NCBI GenBank assembly: GCA_949126835.1
Contig: OX421506.1
Location: 31,963,378 to 32,027,377, forward strand
Direction of reading: 5' to 3'
DNA: 64,000 bases
DNA from: Anisus vortex
Lineage: Eukaryota > Mollusca > Gastropoda > Planorbidae
A program made the position numbers and the translations under genes. Below, in pieces: positions 12,994 through 25,355 of this stretch. Numbering within the stretch: the first letter of the stretch is position 1; each line of letters starts with the position of its first letter. Below the pieces are notes generated by a model. It saw only the letters and a program-made list of their open reading frames with translations, made no database searches and was not told where the DNA came from.

Positions 12994-13591
12994 GTCCTCC
13001 CTATAAACAAACATTACTGTTAAGTAAGGACCTGATACTTCAGAAAAGTAAGAAATGCAATTTAAATATGATTGTAAAGTAATTGTAAGCTGCAATTAAA
13101 AGTAAGTTTTAACAACTATAATACACTTCTTTTTATAAATGAAAATTTTCTATTCAATATAAAAATGCTTGAAACGTCACAATAAAATCTATTTTAAGTA
13201 CACGCAACCATATCCATTATCCACATTAACATACATATGCAGAGCATAACTACTTTACATAATCTTGTTTTTTTTAATTGTGATAAATAGTGGGGGAGGA
13301 GGCGTAATTGGGATAAAACAAAAATGTCAAGGATAAACCTTTATGTGGATGACCCCGTAACAAGGTTATGAGACCTATTCCACTATTTTATTGATGATAG
13401 TCCTATTTATTATACTATAATACAATTTTGTTACACTATATTGAAAAATTCCCTTAGTTTCAAAATGGTTTTACAAAGGACTTTTTCAACTTATTGGGCT
13501 TCTGCAAATTTAATTAAATATATATAGAGAGAATGTTGATATTTAGGCCCAACTGTTTTTTTCTAAACTCTATTGTCTCTATAGTCTATAG

Positions 13592-15280
13592 CAGGGGTCT
13601 CCAAACTTTTCAGCCCGAGGGCCGCATTAACTATCAAACAGCAGCTGGGGGCCAACTACACACTCGAGGTCCAAATAAAAAAAGAATCAAAACATGGATG
13701 TTGTTTTTCATTATTTTTTTAATATTATTGTATTCAATTATTATTGTATAACACATTGGTGCACTACACTTGAATACCTGTATTTGCAGTTCATCTGGGC
13801 AGCTGGCCACGTCTGCTTCAAATGGGTTTTGAAACAGTCTCAATTCTTCTGCCTTTGAATCCAAATCAGAAAACCACTCCTGAAACTGGAGCTGGAGGTC
13901 TTTGATGATCTCGCATGCAAATGACGTGGGGAACTCAGCTGTTGCTTCAGCCATGAATACCTTGCACTTCTGAAAGTGCGTCAAAATGTTTGCCTGTACT
14001 TGTTTCAAAAACAAGACAAGTTTGTTTCTGAAGGCCTTTACGTGGGTGTATAGATCAGAAACTAGATTTTTCTCTCCTTGTAGTTTTAGATTCGGAAAAT
14101 TTAAATGACTTGTTATGTCTTTAGCAAAGGCCAATTTCCATACCCACTCTTCATCAGACAGTTATGGCTGTGGCTTGCCTTTACTCTCCAGGAACTCACT
14201 TTTTTTCCTTTCTTAACTACTCTGCTCAGAACTTTCTCACAACTTAGCCATCTTACTGCTGTGTAATATGGTAACTCTTTTGATTCTGTGTCAGTATCTT
14301 TCAACATGTCTCTGAACTGTCTATGACTGAGCCCATGTGGCCTTATTAAATTGACCATCTTCACCACAGGATTCAGTACACTGCTAATGTCCATATATTT
14401 ATAACACAAAGCTTGCTGGTGAATAAAACAATCCAGGAACGTTTTTTTCATTACACATCTGCTTCACTTGTCCAACCAAGCCTTTCTCTATGCCACTCAT
14501 GTTCTTTCCTCCATCAACAGTCAGGCAACTGAGTCCAGTCAAAGTTATAGACAGTAAATGTTTTTTTCAACTCATTAAATATATCCTCTCCGGTAACAGT
14601 GTCATACATAGGGAAGCCAGCTCTTGTGTTATGTTCATGTCTTCATCCACACCTCTAATGAACACAATCAGTTGATATAGGTGAAACAGCTGTGCAGCGA
14701 TTCATCTATTTGAATTGAAAAATGGCGAAACTTGCTTGCATTCTTCGCTATTTGATTCACAATATTTTCACCCATATCTGCAACACGGCGGGTAATGGTA
14801 TTTGCATCCAAAGCTACATTTTTAAATTGTTTTGACTTTTCTTGGCAAAGTTTTTCAGCCACCTCCAACAAACATTCCTTCACTACATCACCATCTGTAA
14901 ACGGTTTGCCACTTTTAGCAACTTTATAACTGGCCTTAGTTAAAGATTCGTTTTCATTTGAGGATTTACTGAACAATGTTCTCTGAGGTGTGAGTTGATT
15001 TTGTAATTTAGCAAATTTTTCTGCATGGACTTCACCCTCCAAATGTGCATATTTCTCCTGATGTTTGATTTGATGATGACAGCGCAGGTTGTATTCTTTC
15101 ATCACAGCCACAGTTTTGTTGCAAATCACACACAATGCTTTCTCGCCGGATCTGCTGAACTTGGCAGGATACAGGTAAAATTCTGTAATTTTTTTCTGTA
15201 GATAAAAAGGACTCCACGGGCCGCATGAGAGGGCCTCGGGGGCTGTATGCGGCCCACGGACCGCAGTTTGGAGACCCCTG
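13592..15280 (-). mobile_element. hAT (Charlie-like) DNA transposon with broken transposase
   Basis: Both ends carry the inverted repeat CAGGGGTCTCCAAACT, and the element is flanked by a perfect 8-bp duplication GTCTATAG (13584-13591 and 15281-15288). The interior encodes, on the minus strand, pieces of a transposase in three shifted segments. It lies in the upstream flank, probably a 5' intron, of JMJD4. The perfect TSD suggests a moderately recent insertion. Confidence 0.93.
13760..15180 (-). pseudogene. hAT transposase remnant, GTF2IRD2/ZBED5-like
   Basis: Three minus-strand segments in different frames. The 15180-14668 segment has a BED-type zinc finger (CVIC, later HHQIKH). The 14451-14113 segment contains YYTAVRWLSCEKVL, a signature of this transposase group. 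The 14134-13760 segment continues with KDITSHLN and LNLKLQGEKN-like sequence. Frameshifts lie near 14110-14140 and 14450-14670. The C-terminal hATC dimerisation domain is missing before the TIR. Non-functional as read. Confidence 0.8.
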
Positions 15281-15289
15281 GTCTATAGG

Positions 15290-16518
15290 CCTACAGTCAA
15301 AATACAATCACAATATCAGACTGCAATTCATTATTATTTATTAAAAAATAATTTCAATGTCAGACAATCAATTCTTATATTATTATTTATATTAATCATA
15401 TTATAATTAGCTTTTCACAATTTAATAAGTGTAGGCCTATATAGGCTAGCCAATAGCAATTGATATAGTAGGCCTATATTTGTTTTGATCGTAGAAGAAG
15501 TGTCTAAATGGAAAAAAAATAGACTTAGCCTGGACCTGGTCTTTCTTAGCCTAAATACTACATAGGACAAAGACATAGTCACTCACTTAGCTTTTGGCCT
15601 ATAGTTATTTATAGGGCTCATACTGGGTCATATCATATGCATAGGCTATGCCTACGTGTAAAATAAATGACATTCTCTACTTTTGACTTTGGGTTTTACA
15701 CTTAACATCCTTTTTTTTACACAATTTACTATGATGTAATTCTCTGACTGAGCGTACCATAAAAACGTAGTCGTAGTAAGTGACGTAGTATACTTCTTAA
15801 TTCTTACAGTTAGGCCTACTCTTTACTCTTAGTACTTATTAGACTTAGTATGTATGACTAGTAAAATGAGCAGTTATGAGTCTTACCGAGTCTTACGACT
15901 ACGGCTCTACGGTCACTACGACACTTAAGTTTACTTAACCTTAACTTAGCCTACCTCTTAGGCTCTTACGTTGCGTCCTTACTTTTATAATAACAAGCTA
16001 GAATAAAAACCGTGAAACAGAAAAATAATGTCCTTAAAGAACCATTCTCGATTTGGAAAACTAATTAGGTTTGCCATTTTTAGTTCTTGAAAAAAATATA
16101 GATCTATAGGCTTCAAGGACTTCGTCGTAAATATCTAGACTATGTGCTTCACACACACACACAAGTTTTTTTCTCCCAGTAAAAAAACGAATTCCATGAC
16201 GCCGGAAACAGTCAATAGAATCGAAAATGAAAGTTACAATAAATACCGGAAACAATCTATTCGCCGGACAAAAAAAAAACAACCGAAAAAACTAGCCATA
16301 GTTTAACATAACTATATCGGCCTACTGTATTTTAAATATATTAGTTTCTCAAATTTTGCTGTATTTTTTTTTGATGACACGATTATTTTTATAATTTTAC
16401 TTTATGACCCACTAGAATTTTTTTTCCATTTATAGCCTACTAGCACAACATTAACCTATAAGTTAGTATAAGATATAAACTTTTATAAAGAGTTTCCAAG
16501 TAATTTATATAGAGCCTG
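15290..16518. other. non-coding flank upstream of JMJD4
   Basis: No coding exon. A cluster of CCGG/CCGGAAA motifs at 16200-16270, read with the minus-strand gene, could mark a promoter or 5' exon. Confidence 0.3.
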
Positions 16519-17934
16519 CAGGGGTCGGCATCCAAAGCTCGTCGATGGAGACTTGGCACGCAGAGCGATTATCAATGCCACGCCGCGGGCAACCTCCAAG
16601 AGGTGGTTATATCTTGATGAAAGAAAAGAGAACTGACTGTTGAACCCGGTGTTTCTGAATGACATATAGCGACACTGAATGACATTTCAGATAGTTGAAC
16701 GTGCATATAGCCTATATATTTACAAGGACGGGTTCAAACAGCACTTGAATTGCAGCAAGTTTGATTTTTTTAAATCTCCCAAAATGGGCATCAAAATGTG
16801 TCAAATATGCGTAAAAATCTGGATGGAAGCTTCTTATGAAAGTCATCTGCTATTCTTAACTGCTATAACTTAGGCATTCGATCTACTTTCAGCTTTGTTC
16901 CAACTTAACTCTTGTGAACAGATTTAAATCACATGAAAGCTGTGTTAACCATACAAAAATGTCACTTACTCTTGACCAATTTAAGAATTCACCAAACATG
17001 TAGCCTATTGTAGGCTAGGCTACCTAGTGACATTGAAAAATTAGCGAAGCGAGAGCTGCACTAATTAAAGACACTGCGCTCATAAAGTGATACTTAATTA
17101 TTAAATTCAAAAGCGTTTTTAAGCTCATCTTCTATATAAAACATAAATATAAGTAGATCTAATTCTAAAACAAATAATTTGTTTGTTTTATTATTTTAAT
17201 AAATATAATAGTGACTTAAATTATTTAATTGGATTATAAATTATAATATGTACTTTTATTACTGTAATAATTAATTGAAAATAAATCCTTAAATCGAAAA
17301 ACAATTAATGCTGGGGATGTTTTTTTTTACAACTGTTTAACGTAAATTAATTTGGTAGCGACCTCTAATTAAATCTTTAAAGGAACATATAGCCTATATC
17401 ATAATGCTGGTTTTGTATTAAGAAATAAAAATTAATCAGTAATATATATTAGACTAGTCGTATTATAAAACATAACTGTTATCTTATCTTATACGTTACA
17501 GACGCTCCTTCTATAAAGAAGATTATTGCGTCATTATAATTATATAGAATCAAATCTGGTATCGGTAACTTATAGGGGCGAATTATTATATTAAAGGGAG
17601 ATAATTAGCACGATTTCTTGAGGTAATATTTTTAATGTTTTTTGTTTTTATTTTATAAAGTAATAAATGTCATATAATTTATAACTTTTAAATTATCATA
17701 CTATAAACAATAGTTAATATATATATATTTAAATCATATGAAAAGAAATGTATATGTAAACTTTAAAACACGACATTGACTACCCAGCTACTATGATTAC
17801 TAACACATTGTTAAACTTATAAGTTTGAAATTTGAATTTAATATGGCCTTGCTCCAGCGTTTCCGACTTTTGGCACGCTGAATAATATAGAAATGCTAGT
17901 TCGGCACACTATTGCAAAAGGTAGCCAATCCCTG
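16519..17934. mobile_element. old hAT element, CAGGGGTCGGCA family
   Basis: The left end CAGGGGTCGGCATCC plus a GGCACGCAGAGCGAT block, and the right end GGTAGCCAATCCCTG, match the ends of the small elements at 59197-59404 and 60413-60617. No target duplication remains. The interior is AT-rich, has no transposase, and shares several blocks with 56570-57831 in reverse. A LINE-tail fragment occurs near 17476-17530. Confidence 0.6.
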
Positions 17935-18069
17935 ATATAGGGGCGGGCCTGCATGATTTTTATTAGGTTCAAATCAGTTTTGCACTCAGAACACGAGGCT
18001 CGTGTTTCACTTGCTGCTACGCGGCTTAAATTATTTGAAAAAGAAAGGCTGATAAGACATGATTTACTC

Positions 18070-19190
18070 CATTACTTTCTGCGCGTTCGACTGGCGATCC
18101 GAAGTTCATAGGTTCGAATCCACTTGAGGGTGTCCCTGCGTCTACCCAGCTCTGATGGGTACATGCATTAGTTGGGGTAAATTAAATGCGGATGGGCATT
18201 GTGCTGACCACACTTTTCTAGTAGGCTATGCCGTGGCCACAGAAACTGGTGAACGCTGCTTCAACTGCTCTACGATTAGGGTTGCCAGACGTCCGGCAAA
18301 AGGAGGACATGTCCTCCTTTTTAGCCCTGTGTCCTCCGTCCGGCAGGCAAAGCTAAAAACCCTTAAAATGTCCGGCTTTTGTATGCCAAATCTTTTTTAA
18401 TGCTTTGCAAACTTTTTATTTTCTTATTTACTGTCAATAAATTGCTGGGTCGGGTAAAGCAAAACAATTGAAGTATTTAGCAGGAAATGTAATGAATTAG
18501 ATTGTGTTAGCCTATCTAATTTGTTGTTAGACTTATAATGGCAGCGGAGTTAGTTTTTTCAAAGTTTCCCAAATGCAAATTGCTTTTCAGAGATACAAAA
18601 AATGTGTGAACTTTTTTTTCCGTATCCCTGGATATAATGGTAATGTCATTGATAAACGATCAAAGGACAAAGGAAAGAAACAGACTCTCAGTTAACTCTG
18701 TAAATGGAACATTCTTACAAAGTACAACTTGAAAAATCTCACATGTGAGCAGTTTTATACACGTTTGCTTGTTAATGAAGATCTTCTGTAAAAAGTCTTA
18801 TAAATATTTTGTATAATTAAGAAAAATGATAATGTATTAACTGTAGAATTGACTGTTTTCTTAAATAATATAGTATTGTTGCATTTCGAGAAAAAAAAGT
18901 CAATTGAATTTATATTTAAACTTTTTTTGCAAGACTTTTTCTTGATTAATTTACTAATAGATATTTATTGGCAATCATCGTAGTAAACTTGTATTGATTG
19001 CCGATTAAATCATTTGCAAAATTTAATTGATTTAAATGAAACACTCAATGTGTCCTCCATTTGGTATCCATGTCCTCCTTTGTCCTCCTTTTTGTCTCTC
19101 TGTGTCCTCCTTTTGGTACCCATGTATCTGGCAACCCTATCTACGATCATATTGGTCCGATGGGGTACTTTACTTTAATCTATCAAGCAA
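18070..19190 (+). repeat. tRNA-derived SINE split by a hAT insertion
   Basis: The SINE starts with a tRNA-like head (box B-like GGTTCGAATCC at about 18112) and continues through TCTACCCAGC, GCCGTGGCCACAGAAACTGG and TGAACGCTGCTTC. It is interrupted at 18276 and resumes at 19140 with the TTGGTCCGATGGGG end. Confidence 0.8.
18277..19139. mobile_element. non-autonomous hAT element nested in a SINE
   Basis: TIRs TAGGGTTGCCAGA and TCTGGCAACCCTA-like, with a perfect 8-bp duplication TCTACGAT (18269-18276 and 19140-19147). Subterminal repeats of TGTCCTCCTTTT appear at both ends. The 863-base interior is AT-rich with no transposase. Confidence 0.9.
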
Positions 19191-19244
19191 TAGAAATGAT
19201 AAAGACATTTTATTATTTCATGTTATATCATAGACTATAATAAG

Positions 19245-19513
19245 ATGGACCGCTTGCTCTAATTTTAGAGCTTATATATACTTTTTTTTCCGTGGGCAAA
19301 CAATAAGGCTGTCTTAAATTACTTCTACGCTCCTCGTTGTTTTTTAATGTTTGAGCTGTAGCCTATAGAACTTTCAATTTTAATTTTAATTTTTCATTGA
19401 GAAAATCAAAGCGATTCAAGAAAACGGAAGTGGAAAGGAAACAACGAATCGGAAATCCGAAAAGCAGTCTTTTGAGTCATCATATAGCAGAAATACTAAA
19501 GCAAGCGGTCCAT
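19245..19513. mobile_element. MITE with 14-bp inverted repeats
   Basis: ATGGACCGCTTGCT at the left and its exact reverse complement at the right bound a 269-base AT-rich interior. No clear target duplication, so the superfamily is unassigned. Confidence 0.55.
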
Positions 19514-19664
19514 GTAGGCCTATAGACTAATATAGTCTATGGTTATATAACTATAAGCCTATTACCGGTACTAGGCTAATCAAGTTCTTCATCCCGATTG
19601 ACATTCAGGCACGGATATAGGTGAATTATTCAGGAAAACCAACTACTTATGTGATCATTTAAAA

Positions 19665-20762
19665 CATAGGTTCTCAACCTTTTTCGGCTCACCGCCCCCT
19701 TTTACAATTTTGTTCCGCTCACCACCCCTCACCCCCCCCCCCCCAACTTTAGCACCCTATCCGCCGATCTGGACCAGAGTTTCCGCAATGTTTTTTAGGG
19801 GAACTAGACTTTTTGTGTGATTAATTATCTTTAAAAAAAAACTGAAAAGGAAACATATTTTAAGAATTAATAGATAAAAAAAATTGCCTTAACAAAAAGG
19901 TTTAAATAAATCAATATTAATGTGAATCGTTTGCCTGGTGTTTTACTAGCAATTTGTCTATTTTTGTTTCAATTTTGGTTGCAAAAAGCCTTAGGTCTAA
20001 AAATCAGTAATATTTGTTATATTACAAAACAGAACTTGTAATTGAATCAAATATTAAATCTAAAAAATCACAATTTTTAGTTAAAGGGAAATAATTAGCC
20101 CGTTTTATTTCAGCTAATATTTCTGTTTTTTTTTCTTCTATAAAAATTAAATGGCTTACATTCATAACTTTGAAATGATCAAACTGTAAAAAGTATTTGA
20201 AAATTACATAAATATTATATGACTAAATAAATTATATGTATATTTTCAAGCATTACAATAACTACCCAGTTTGTATGATTACTAATTATCTATACCGCTT
20301 TACCATAGTATATCTCAGGATCTCTAAGTTTAAAACACATTCAAGACATAATAAAAATATAATTAATAATATCAGATGCTAAAGCGACAGTGATCGGTCA
20401 GCATAGTTGATGGTCCGGTGAACCAACCACAGGACCAGTCGGCCGCACACTATATTTGCCAAATACAGACCCCTACTTCATCGAAAAGTCATTGCGATTC
20501 TTATTTCTTATTAATATAATAATATGTAGGCTTACTGTTGGGGATATCAGATATTTAGCAGCACTTGCGTTTTCATAACATTTCATCCAAAAACAAATCG
20601 ATTCAAATAGCTGATGTGTTAAAATACATCAGGAACGTTTGTACCGCCCACTTGCCCCTCACCGCCCCCCAAATCGCCCTCGGGGATGTCAGCGCCCCCA
20701 TAAAGCTTCTCACCGCCCCCCGGGGGGGGGGGGGGCGATATCGCCCCCGTTGAGAACCTATG
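19665..20762. mobile_element. non-autonomous hAT element with C/G-homopolymer ends
   Basis: TIRs CATAGGTTCTCAAC and GTTGAGAACCTATG with a perfect 8-bp duplication ATTTAAAA (19657-19664, 20763-20770). Subterminal regions are rich in CACCGCCCC, including C6G14 at 20716-20735. The interior shares the AAAGGGAAATAATTAGC block and ACTACCCAGTTTG block with the 16519-17934 element, and contains a tRNA-SINE fragment near 20400-20445. Confidence 0.88.
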
Positions 20763-20770
20763 ATTTAAAA

Positions 20771-22085
20771 CATACAAAATTGAAGACTAGACACACACAG
20801 GTAAAACTACGACAATAATAATCTAATCTAATCTTTAGGTAAATCGTCAATAAATTATACAATAAGAAAATCTGAATATAAAACAGTTGAAGCACCTGAG
20901 CAGACATTTCAAACTCATTTTCTAAAAAAAAAATTAGTTAACGGCTGGTGAATCTAAAAGAATAACATTTTAATTAAAACAAAACAGAGGTATAAAAAAA
21001 CCCAAATAGAGCTGTATAATTTAATCTTAGGTCAAGGTCTCTGGCGTCACGGTGGGTCATGCAGTCTACAATGCAGTTCATTAAATTAAATATGACTTGA
21101 ATCTTATATAATAGGCCTACACTCTGGATCGACATAATTGAACGGTGCCAAAACAAAACCACTGCCTCACAACACACACACACACGACCACACCATGGCA
21201 GGTACGTACGGACGCAACTTTAATTAGTGGGTTGACAGCATTCCTCTGCAGATATAATAACAGAGCTAGGCCATCATCATAATTTGTCTCCACAGCTCTG
21301 ATGCTTTCTTCTCTTCACATACTGCAGTACTCCAGTCAGTAAAAATTCGTATCCAATTAAAATGACTAAATCTACTAATTACTGTTATTCATTAAAGGAT
21401 GGGACAGAGTTATTAGACTTTGTTATTAAATACAAAAAAGAACGGCGAGAAATTTTCTATGAAAAGATTTCGTGACGAACATGTAGATCAAGAATAATTG
21501 TTAATAATCTAGATGAGACACTAAGCTTACGTTATGAAATGAAATATATTTTTCGTTGTGTTTTTTTCCTTTATAGATCTGCTTCGCTTTTTTTTTCTGT
21601 ACATAACATAGAATTATTTTTTTTATAATCGAAATCAAAGCAAAGTTCTAACCACAAACGCTACGGTAGAGTTTGTTTTAATTGCAATACTGTATTATTA
21701 GGCCTATAACCTCCAGACTGTGTTATCACTCTTTGTATGTGATAGAATAAAATATTCGCATCTTAGTTTCATAATTCATACTAATTCGCCAGAAACATAT
21801 TTTTTTAAATCTCAGATCTAGAACGGCTTAAAAGAGAAGAAAACAATTCACACAAATCAGAGAATGCTGTGAGTATTCAACAATAAATTAGGCCACTACT
21901 TCAAAGATGAACAGATAACTCTATACTCCTGAGGTAGCAGGAATGTTGGACTACGAAGAAAAATAAATTATAATCAAATAGTCGCCTAGTCTTTTTTATT
22001 AGTCTATGACATCAGAGTTTAGTAAAGATAGCAGAGAGCCTACAGTGTGTTTGAAAGTTGAGTCTTGTTCACACAGTAGCTAGAA
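20771..22085. other. non-coding region upstream of the GPCR
   Basis: AT-rich, with a short CA run at 21171-21185. Nothing else recognised; the receptor promoter should be here. Confidence 0.4.
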
Positions 22086-23087
22086 ATGAATAGCACATTA
22101 TTTATGGCCAATCTCGTATTGGACTATGTTGTCAGTGAAAAGCTCTACTCCTACTTCGAAGTTTCGGTGAACCTGTGGGCGATGCTCTTCCTCTCCTGCC
22201 TCGGCGTGGTGACCAACACCCTCAACGCTATCGTGTTCGCCAGGCAGGGCTTCAGGGAGGGCGTTAACATCACGATGATGGCCATCACCTGCTGGGACCT
22301 GGTCAAGTGTACAACGGGCCTCGTCCACCGGTTGTACGGCCCTCTGTACGCCATCTCCCCACTGGTGTCGTACTGGTGGCAGACGCTGACCTTCTACGTG
22401 GACTACACCCCCATCTTCGCCGGCTACGTCAACTACTCGCTCACGGCCTACGTATCAGTGGAGCGGTGCCTGTGCGTGAGCAAACCGTTCACAGTCAAAT
22501 CAATCATCACGCGCAAAGTTACGCTCATTATAGTCATCACTATATCCTGCGTCGCGTACGGAGCTTTCTTCATCGTTTACTTACTTTACGACATTCAATA
22601 TCTTTACGTTCCGGAATACAACATAACCTTGCCCTTTTTCTACTACAGCGCTTTCTATCACGCGTGGCAGAGAATCATAATGCCTTACTATAACACTATT
22701 GCCATAGTGTTGCCCTGTCTCAGTTTTCTCACCCTCTGCACCTGTTCCTCTTTGACCATATACTACATGAGGAGATCCGCCAAGTTCACCAATGACAAAG
22801 GCAACAGACTGTCAGCCCCTAGAGTTTCCTCCCGCGAGATAAAAGTCTCCAAGATGCTCTTAACGGTGATCGCCGTGAAAATCGGAAACCTGTTCCCTAG
22901 AATTGTTAGCTACGTGGTCCAGCTGATAGAGCCAGAGTACTATGTCTTAAGGAAGTACCACTACCTGTTCATGACCGTCACCAGATTTTTATATGTACTG
23001 GACTTCATCAACGCGGGAGTTACATTTTTCATATATATCTACATGAGTTCCAATTTCAAAACTACATTTTCTCGGCTATTTTGTTAA
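22086..23087 (+). CDS. intronless rhodopsin-like GPCR, gastropod chemoreceptor type
   Basis: A 333-aa seven-helix receptor in one uninterrupted ATG-started exon. Helices lie near residues 26-52, 62-85, 103-130, 144-167, 196-226, 252-281 and 290-320. TM1 has the TNTLN asparagine, TM2 the WD pair (D71), TM3 ends in ERC (E126-C128) instead of DRY, TM5 has a central proline (P210), and TM7 has DFINAG followed by FFIY instead of NPxxY. N-glycosylation sequons occur at N2, N61, N116 and N179. It resembles the lineage-expanded peptide/chemosensory receptors of gastropods; the ligand is unknown. The usual extracellular disulfide cysteines (top of TM3 and ECL2) are not visible. The gene is richer in GC than its flanks, supporting real coding constraint. 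An AATAAA lies at 23547. An intronless origin by retroduplication is possible. Confidence 0.88.
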   Translation: MNSTLFMANLVLDYVVSEKLYSYFEVSVNLWAMLFLSCLGVVTNTLNAIVFARQGFREGVNITMMAITCWDLVKCTTGLVHRLYGPLYAISPLVSYWWQTLTFYVDYTPIFAGYVNYSLTAYVSVERCLCVSKPFTVKSIITRKVTLIIVITISCVAYGAFFIVYLLYDIQYLYVPEYNITLPFFYYSAFYHAWQRIIMPYYNTIAIVLPCLSFLTLCTCSSLTIYYMRRSAKFTNDKGNRLSAPRVSSREIKVSKMLLTVIAVKIGNLFPRIVSYVVQLIEPEYYVLRKYHYLFMTVTRFLYVLDFINAGVTFFIYIYMSSNFKTTFSRLFC

Positions 23088-25159
23088 GTAGCGATTCGAG
23101 TATCTTTAGAACCGACCCTAACAATGTTATGATCATGTCATATTATCTTAGTAAAATATTCTTAAATAGTGTAGGCCTACATGCCACTAAGGGTGTTGAA
23201 GAAATAGTTATAGAAAAGGGGGGGACTTCTTTTTGTTTTATTTTATTGGGAGGGGGGGGGGGCGCACATTATATCGGGACATCTATGTATCGTAAAACAC
23301 AACATTTGTAGGAGTGAGGGCGACAAATGTCCCCCACCTGTTAATACTCTTGAAAACGACAATACATTGTTTGTCTTAATTGCAGAAAGTGATTTTATCC
23401 CTGGTATAAAGAAATAGACAGAGGGTGATAGAGACAGATAGAAAGAATGAGAAAGCGAGATCGATTTTGCTAGAAAGTTCTACTCAATCATAAAAAAAAC
23501 ATCGTCGTCGCCAATAATTATTATTTTATTTTCTAAATTGTTAGCAAATAAAAGCATTGACGCCTTATTATTCCCTTACGGGCTTAGTAGACATATTAGT
23601 ATTAGGCATATATAGCGACATGATAAATGTAAGCTTATTTCTATTCCATGGGCATGTCTTTTTATGAAACGCCCTTACACTTTCAACACTCTTATTGGAA
23701 ATAATCCGACACTTGCACCCTGGGAAAATACGAACAACAATAGAAGAAAGATATTTTGTTTTGTGCGTAAAACATATTATATTATAATTGAATTTAAAAA
23801 TATATGTTTTTTTAACATTAAGAAATAAATACTATTATCATTTGTTTTTAAATATCGAGACAGATCTGTTTGTAAATAAATTAAAAATTGCAATCTAACT
23901 GAACTGTTGATCTAATTTGCTGAATTTATTTTTTTCTGTTGTAGGCCTACTTTTTCCAACATTGCCATGTCTTTTTAAAATGTGTAGGCCTAGACTACAA
24001 ATCGGGTCTAGACTATAGAAAACGAATCTATTCAATACTTAATAATTATTACCTCGACTTAATAATTATGGCCATCGAAAACTGCCGTTTAACCGCAAAT
24101 CTCCATAGGCCTATTCACTCAAGATTTAAATTTCTTGTAAAAGAGACTTGAAATGTATGTGAATAAATGAAGATTTTTAAGCTATAAAGTTATAGAGCCT
24201 TCCACAAATAACGTCATGTAATTTCAACCAAATTTTCTTCGTCACTCCTCTGCTCCAAGCGTCACAAAAAGTCGGACCCCCTTCCGTTCCTTTTTCAAAA
24301 TTACGCCACAAAGCTTCGCACCCCTCATGAAAATAATAGCCAAACTCCATTCCGGTCTACACAAAATATAGCCTATGTGTACTTAATTCGCGAACAATTT
24401 GATTATTGTTTGTCAGACAAAAGTTCAGCCCCCATCCTTTTAAACAAAATTCATGGACATGCGCTTCTGCCCCCCCCCCCCATCTCCCCCCAATAATAGG
24501 GGATCTTCTGATCTACGTCATTTATGGACGGCCCCTCAGAACATTTATAGGGCATGGACACTTAAAAATATTCTTGCTATTTCTGAAACTTTCTGTTTTT
24601 AGTCCTTTTTAATTATTGCACTGACCTATATATAATCTATAGCTTAGTGTTTTATTTTGACATTTCAATCATTCGCATTTTATGGTGCAATGGTTAATAA
24701 TTGTAAACATAACACAGACATGTTTTTCCAAGTCTTAAACTAAGTCGTGAGCCTACATCTATTCGGGGGTTCCACACAAATATATTTAATATATTTTAAA
24801 GGATTACTTAAAACATGTCTTATTCAAGTTTATGTCGAAATTTTGTTACTACTGCACCAGTTTGGTTATTTACAGATGTAATTTCTATAACGACACGACA
24901 AGAAGTTGAAAAACTAGAACAACACAACGACGACAACGTCGACGTTAAAAATGAAGAAGTAGAAGCAGAAAGAGAATGTAGTTTTTTAGACGGTATTATA
25001 TGTTTCAGTGCGCATGGGGTAAGCCTAAACGAATATTCAAATAGCCTACATATTATAATATATTTATGGTTCAAAGATTTTTCCTTTCCTTCTACTAAAA
25101 TAGTAAATGTTAGTATTGTTAGTTATATCGAGTAGGCCTACTATACTATATACTATATG
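23088..25159. other. non-coding region between GPCR and CNP
   Basis: G- and C-homopolymer stretches at 23250-23261 and 24471-24483, and several TAGGCCTA octamers. A 106-codon ATG frame at 24815-25135 has no recognisable features. Confidence 0.4.
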
Positions 25160-25340
25160 ATATCTTATAAATTTACAGACGTTCCTTCTAGGTAGAAGAT
25201 ATAAATTACGTCCACTAGTCACTAGTCCCAAAACTCCTGCAGAGCGACAGGGATCCGTCGGTGGAAGGGATAGAACCCGCGACCTGTCGGTTGTTTTTGG
25301 TTGACAGTCCGGTGAACTAACCGCTGGACCAGCCGACTTC
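25160..25340 (-). repeat. second tRNA-SINE family with LINE-like tail
   Basis: The minus strand reads a tRNA-like head GGTCCAGCGGTTAGTTC (box A) and GGGTTCTATCCC (box B), ending in the TTCCTTCTAGGTAGAAG tail. Related copies lie at 38455-38590 and around 20400-20445. Confidence 0.7.
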
Positions 25341-25355
25341 ACCAAACAAACAAAC

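Noticed and set aside
24815..25135. 106-codon ATG frame
   Set aside because: No domain, helix pattern or codon bias; overlaps repeat-rich DNA.
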